64,000 nucleotides of DNA from an uncultured Candidatus Actinomarina sp. (GTDB taxonomy: Bacteria > Actinomycetota > Acidimicrobiia > Actinomarinales > Actinomarinaceae). The position numbers and the translations under genes are program-made. The stretch is taken from assembly GCA_902555985.1 (NCBI GenBank), contig CACDUI010000003.1, forward strand, positions 76,432-140,431. The letters run 5' to 3'. How positions within the stretch are numbered: the stretch's first letter is position 1; each line of letters starts with the position of its first letter. The notes under the pieces are model-generated. The model was given only the letters and a program-made list of their open reading frames with translations. It was not told where the DNA came from and did not search any database. Of the stretch, positions 60,709 through 64,000 are shown in pieces.

Positions 60709-62574
60709 ATGTTTATCGCTGATGACTTTCAAATTGAAGCAATTAATGATATAAAAAGTAACAATAATGTTTTAGTAGTAGCCCCAACAGGTTCAGGCAA
60801 AACTTATATTGCAGAAAAATCTATCGAGCATTACTTAAGTAAACAAAAAAATGTATTTTACACCACACCGATAAAGGCACTATCAAATCAAAAATTTAAT
60901 GATTTTAACAGAGATGGGATCAACACGGGTCTATTAACAGGGGATAGGACAATTAATAAGAACTCCGAATTAGTTGTAGCTACAACGGAAATATTACGAA
61001 ATATGATATTTAGTAATGATGAAAAATTAGAAAATACTGGTTTGATAATTTTAGATGAGGTTCATTATCTAGGTGATAAAGATCGTGGTACAACGTGGGA
61101 AGAAATTATTATCCACGCAAATCAAAATGTAAAGTTTTTGTGTTTATCAGCAACCATTAAAAATAAAAATGAATTTCTTGAATGGATCGTATCACTTAGG
61201 GGATCAACTTCATTAGTAAATTCAGAGATAAGACCAATACCTTTAGAGATTTCACTAGTTACCAGTTCAAAAAGTGATAAAAATATAAAAATTATTAAAT
61301 CTTCAAAGGACAATAAGAATAGAAAAATATTTAAATTTGATAGACAAGCTAAACAGTTCATTAAGCCAAAATTAAATGAACAAGCTGCATATCTTGAGTC
61401 TAGAAACTTGTTACCTGTTATATTTTTCTTTTTTTCTCGAGAAAGAGTTGAATCTAGCTCAAGACAATTGGCAAATAAAATGAGTGTTATAGAAAACAAA
61501 AATGATATTAAAGATAAATATAATGAAGTTTTTAAAGATTTGACCCCAGAAGAAATTAACTTATTAAATTTAGATGAACATATGTGGATGTGGTCAAGAG
61601 GAGTTGGTTTTCATCATGCTGGCCTTGCCCCAATAGTTAAAGAATTTGTTGAGTATTTGTTTTTGAACAGATATATTAATTATTTATTTGCTACTGAAAC
61701 ATTGGCATTAGGCATAAATATGCCTGCTAAATCAATTTATATAGACAGGCTTCACAAATACGATGGAATTAAAACTAGACCTTTGACACAGTCAGAATTT
61801 TTACAACTAAGTGGAAGAGCTGGTAGGAGAGGTATTGATGATAAAGGTTTTGCTTTTCTTTCTTATGATAAAAGTGTTAATCGGGAATGGTACAGTAACC
61901 TTTTTACTTTAAAACCTAATGATTTAATTTCAGCTTTTTCAGTAAATTATTCTTCAATATTAAATTTACTCAACATATATAACGAAGATGAAGCAGTCGA
62001 ATTACTTAGAAAGAGTTTTTTTGCCTATCAAAACATGTATAAAACTGATAAGTTGGAAAAACTTTTTAGTGCCAAGTATGGTGTCCTTAATCAGTTAGGT
62101 TTCTTGAATTCTGATAAAGGTTTAGTACTTACTCAAACTTACAGAGATAATTTAATACCAGCTATTTATTTATTTAATAAAGAAAAAAATAAAGATATAG
62201 AATTTAAACTAATGTACATTTCATCTGGAATAACAAACGAAAGAGCAGAGTTTGCTCTTAATGATAAATTTGATTCTTTGTTATCTTCATTTAATTCTTC
62301 TTTGGAATTAGTAAATAAAACTGAGGTAGCTAATGGAGTTGGAAAACCAATGAAATTAAACTTTTCATGGTTTAGTGTTTTCTATGAATATATGAAGACA
62401 AGTAATATTGAATACGTAATAAATAAGTTTGGATTAAACATAGGAGATTTTATTAAGGTAGCTAAAGAGGCTTCAGAATTATCAAAAAAACTTGCTGTAA
62501 TATATAGCGATACTGAATTTGAAGAAATTAATGATATATTTAACAATAAACTTATTCAAAAAACTATGACATGA
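60709..62574 (+). CDS. HelY-like DExH RNA helicase
   Basis: A Ski2/Mtr4-like superfamily 2 helicase. Walker A APTGSGKT is at residues 25-32, DEVH at 116-119, then CLSATI, the helicase C motif ATETLALGINMPAKSIYID and QLSGRAGRRGIDDKGF. HelY in mycobacteria is about 900 residues; this protein is 621, missing much of the C-terminal part. The role is probably RNA structure or decay. The gene follows tatC as in other Actinobacteria and overlaps the next by 4 nt. Confidence 0.9.
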   Translation: MFIADDFQIEAINDIKSNNNVLVVAPTGSGKTYIAEKSIEHYLSKQKNVFYTTPIKALSNQKFNDFNRDGINTGLLTGDRTINKNSELVVATTEILRNMIFSNDEKLENTGLIILDEVHYLGDKDRGTTWEEIIIHANQNVKFLCLSATIKNKNEFLEWIVSLRGSTSLVNSEIRPIPLEISLVTSSKSDKNIKIIKSSKDNKNRKIFKFDRQAKQFIKPKLNEQAAYLESRNLLPVIFFFFSRERVESSSRQLANKMSVIENKNDIKDKYNEVFKDLTPEEINLLNLDEHMWMWSRGVGFHHAGLAPIVKEFVEYLFLNRYINYLFATETLALGINMPAKSIYIDRLHKYDGIKTRPLTQSEFLQLSGRAGRRGIDDKGFAFLSYDKSVNREWYSNLFTLKPNDLISAFSVNYSSILNLLNIYNEDEAVELLRKSFFAYQNMYKTDKLEKLFSAKYGVLNQLGFLNSDKGLVLTQTYRDNLIPAIYLFNKEKNKDIEFKLMYISSGITNERAEFALNDKFDSLLSSFNSSLELVNKTEVANGVGKPMKLNFSWFSVFYEYMKTSNIEYVINKFGLNIGDFIKVAKEASELSKKLAVIYSDTEFEEINDIFNNKLIQKTMT

Positions 62575-63446
62575 AAAAATATATAGTAATTCACAATCTT
62601 AATTCCAGAGGTAAAAATTTATCAAAAGATTACATAGAAAATTTATTAAATGCTGAAAATGTAGACTTTGAATATTTTGCTACTAAAAGCATAGATGAGC
62701 TTGAAATAATTATAGAAAAATATAGTGATAGCAATGTGTATCAGTATTGCGCTATCGGTGGAGACGGTAGTTTAAATTCTCTTGTTAATGCATTAATGAT
62801 CAACAGAGTACCTCACCCTCAAGTTGCTTGTTTACCAGCTGGAAGTGGTTCTGATTTCATAAGAACATTTGCTTTGCCTCAAGATATTGAAAAAAGTGTA
62901 AAGCACTTAAATTCAGAATCATATTACGAAGTTGATGTTGGAAGGGTGGAGACAAAGACAAATAAAAAATATTTTATAAATGTGCTTAATATCGGATTTT
63001 TAGCTTCAACTGTTGAAATTAGTGAACAATTGCCAAAATTAATACGTCGTTTTAGATATCCTATCAGTTTTTGGATAAAAATAATATTTGCGAAAGCAAA
63101 TAAGATGAATATTGATTTAGAAAAATATAAATTTAATAATAAAGCATTCAATATTTGTGTATGTAATGCACAATATTTTGGCGGAGGTTGGAATATATCA
63201 CCAAAGTCAAGTTTGCAAGACGGCAAACTCAATATACAGATTTTTGCAGTTTCTAAATTAAAAGCTATGAAAATATTTTTTTTAGCTCAAAAAGGACTAC
63301 ATTTAAGAGAACCAGATGTCATTACTAAAAAATCATCAAAATTAATAGTAAATACATCAGATCCTATCGAAATTGATGGTGATTTTTTTGATAATGGCCC
63401 TGCTGAGATATTTATTGAAAATCGTACCATACAATTCAAAATTTAG
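62571..63446 (+). CDS. diacylglycerol/lipid kinase family protein
   Basis: The DAGK catalytic domain begins with YIVIHNLNSRGK. The glycine-rich GGDGSLNSLVNAL is the ATP/phosphate loop (near residue 64), then LPAGSGSDFIRTFALP. The C-terminal half has ICVCNAQYFGGGWNISPKSSLQDGKLNI and EIDGDFFDNGP, all typical of YegS/DgkB-type soluble lipid kinases. It has 291 residues. It may phosphorylate diacylglycerol or a related lipid; the substrate is not shown by the sequence. Confidence 0.9.
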   Translation: MKKYIVIHNLNSRGKNLSKDYIENLLNAENVDFEYFATKSIDELEIIIEKYSDSNVYQYCAIGGDGSLNSLVNALMINRVPHPQVACLPAGSGSDFIRTFALPQDIEKSVKHLNSESYYEVDVGRVETKTNKKYFINVLNIGFLASTVEISEQLPKLIRRFRYPISFWIKIIFAKANKMNIDLEKYKFNNKAFNICVCNAQYFGGGWNISPKSSLQDGKLNIQIFAVSKLKAMKIFFLAQKGLHLREPDVITKKSSKLIVNTSDPIEIDGDFFDNGPAEIFIENRTIQFKI

Positions 63447-63473
63447 TAATATTTATGGACGTAAGGAGTATGT

Positions 63474-63833
63474 ATGGCCAAAAAAGAATCTGAACAAATA
63501 GAAGAGCCCACACTTGAAGACTTAGAAGAAGAAGATATCGAAGAAGTTGATACTCCAGCCGAAGAGGAAGAAAAGGAAGAAGTAGAGACAGAGTCTCTTG
63601 AGGCAAGAGTTGAAACTGAAAAAAAATCAGTAGATGATGCTGATGAAGCAGAAGGTTCTTTTATGTCGGTTGATGCAGCTGAAAAAAGAAATGTTAAAAA
63701 ATCAGATTTAAAATTAGACGATATTGCAGACGATAAAAGTGAAAATGAATTTACATGCACAATTTGTTTCATGGTATTGAGAAATACTCAATTAGCAAAA
63801 CCAAGAGCTAAAGTATGCATTGATTGTGTATAG
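63474..63833 (+). CDS. DUF4193 family zinc protein
   Basis: The 119-residue protein has a long glutamate-rich N-terminus (about residues 4-45) and a conserved C-terminus: ENEFTCTICFMVLRNTQLAKP then CIDC, giving two CxxC pairs for zinc. The form matches DUF4193, a family confined to Actinobacteria and found near sigA/dut in mycobacteria. Function is unknown. The ATG at 63474 has AAGGAG (63463-63468) five nt upstream, a strong ribosome-binding site. Confidence 0.9.
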   Translation: MAKKESEQIEEPTLEDLEEEDIEEVDTPAEEEEKEEVETESLEARVETEKKSVDDADEAEGSFMSVDAAEKRNVKKSDLKLDDIADDKSENEFTCTICFMVLRNTQLAKPRAKVCIDCV

Positions 63834-64000
63834 TTATAACGATTTTGGATTTACTTTTACAGTAGACAGTGAAGCAAAAGTACCTGAAGAATTAATTAAT
63901 TTATTTCATGAAAGCATGTCTTCAATTGATAAGGATTTAATTGATTATTACTCAACATTAATTTTTGACAAAGAACACAGTTTCTTACTTTGTTGCGAAG
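63826..64000 (+). CDS. start of an unidentified gene, cut off by the window
   Basis: A frame opens at GTG 63826, overlapping the DUF4193 stop by 8 nt, and stays open to the window end (58 codons). The visible protein begins VYSYNDFGFTFTVDSEAKVPEELINLF, mainly acidic with no obvious motif. Continuous reading and the short overlap suggest a real gene. I do not recognise it. Confidence 0.55.
   Translation, partial: MYSYNDFGFTFTVDSEAKVPEELINLFHESMSSIDKDLIDYYSTLIFDKEHSFLLCCE

Noticed and set aside
63443-63772. 109-codon serine-rich minus-strand frame
   Set aside because: It is the antisense shadow of the glutamate-rich DUF4193 gene; serine runs arise from the complement of GAA/GAG codons.
57803-63833. 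Hidden defence or toxin-antitoxin island near the small genes
   Set aside because: All genes match housekeeping or conserved actinobacterial neighbours; there are no nuclease, toxin or reverse transcriptase motifs.

Overview
The window is a dense, AT-rich stretch of a streamlined actinobacterial genome. By eye about two thirds or more of the bases are A or T. No gap between genes exceeds about 200 bp, many neighbours overlap by 4 to 40 nt, and TTG and GTG starts are frequent. The phylum follows from gene order and from lineage-restricted families: DUF3040 ahead of mraZ; ftsZ-pgeF-yggS-sepF-yggT; coaE-uvrB-uvrA-uvrC-rapZ-pgk-tpiA-secG; trmI with the pafB-pafC-tatA-tatC-helY block; and DUF4193. 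This order combined with such low GC fits the ultrasmall low-GC marine Actinobacteria (Candidatus Actinomarina type). That placement is an inference and rests on no marker-gene tree.

Layout. Bases 1-4400 hold a left-truncated aminotransferase, a threonine aldolase, small membrane proteins, a histidine phosphatase, DUF3040, a MerR regulator and an HNH nuclease. Bases 4415-19540 are the division and cell wall (dcw) cluster, mraZ to yggT, opened by a five-box MraZ operator and a structured mraW-type leader before rsmH. Bases 19520-28680 carry ileS, a DksA/TraR protein, lspA, a pseudouridine synthase, dnaE and thyX. Bases 28700-33200 hold transporters and small genes, a frameshifted nth, ccdA, ygfZ, and tRNA-Leu(CAA). 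Bases 33260-48270 carry polA, rpsA, coaE, uvrB-uvrA-uvrC, rapZ, pgk-tpiA-gpm, secG and a tRNA-Leu with anticodon AAG. Bases 48270-57030 are a mixed set: glutamine amidotransferase, LON-domain protein, GMP reductase, glutaredoxin, cation efflux, MsrB, YajQ, CrcB, TrmL, acyltransferase, AI-2E family and three tiny membrane proteins. Bases 57033-64000 hold trmI, a ferredoxin, pafB-pafC, a divergent tatA, tatC, a HelY-like helicase, a diacylglycerol-kinase-like protein, DUF4193 and the start of one more gene.

How it works together. The first half makes lipid II precursors and the FtsZ/SepF/FtsW/FtsI/FtsQ division machine. The second half holds replication (DnaE, PolA), nucleotide excision repair, lower glycolysis and protein export (SecG, Tat). 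The most interesting signals are absences in otherwise conserved gene orders: no Pup-proteasome genes between trmI/ferredoxin and pafBC, no murF between murE and mraY, no divIVA beside yggT, and no yvcK, whiA or gap between rapZ and pgk. To these add the control elements at mraZ, rsmH and pafB. I saw no CRISPR array, insertion sequence, prophage, rRNA gene or obvious defence island.
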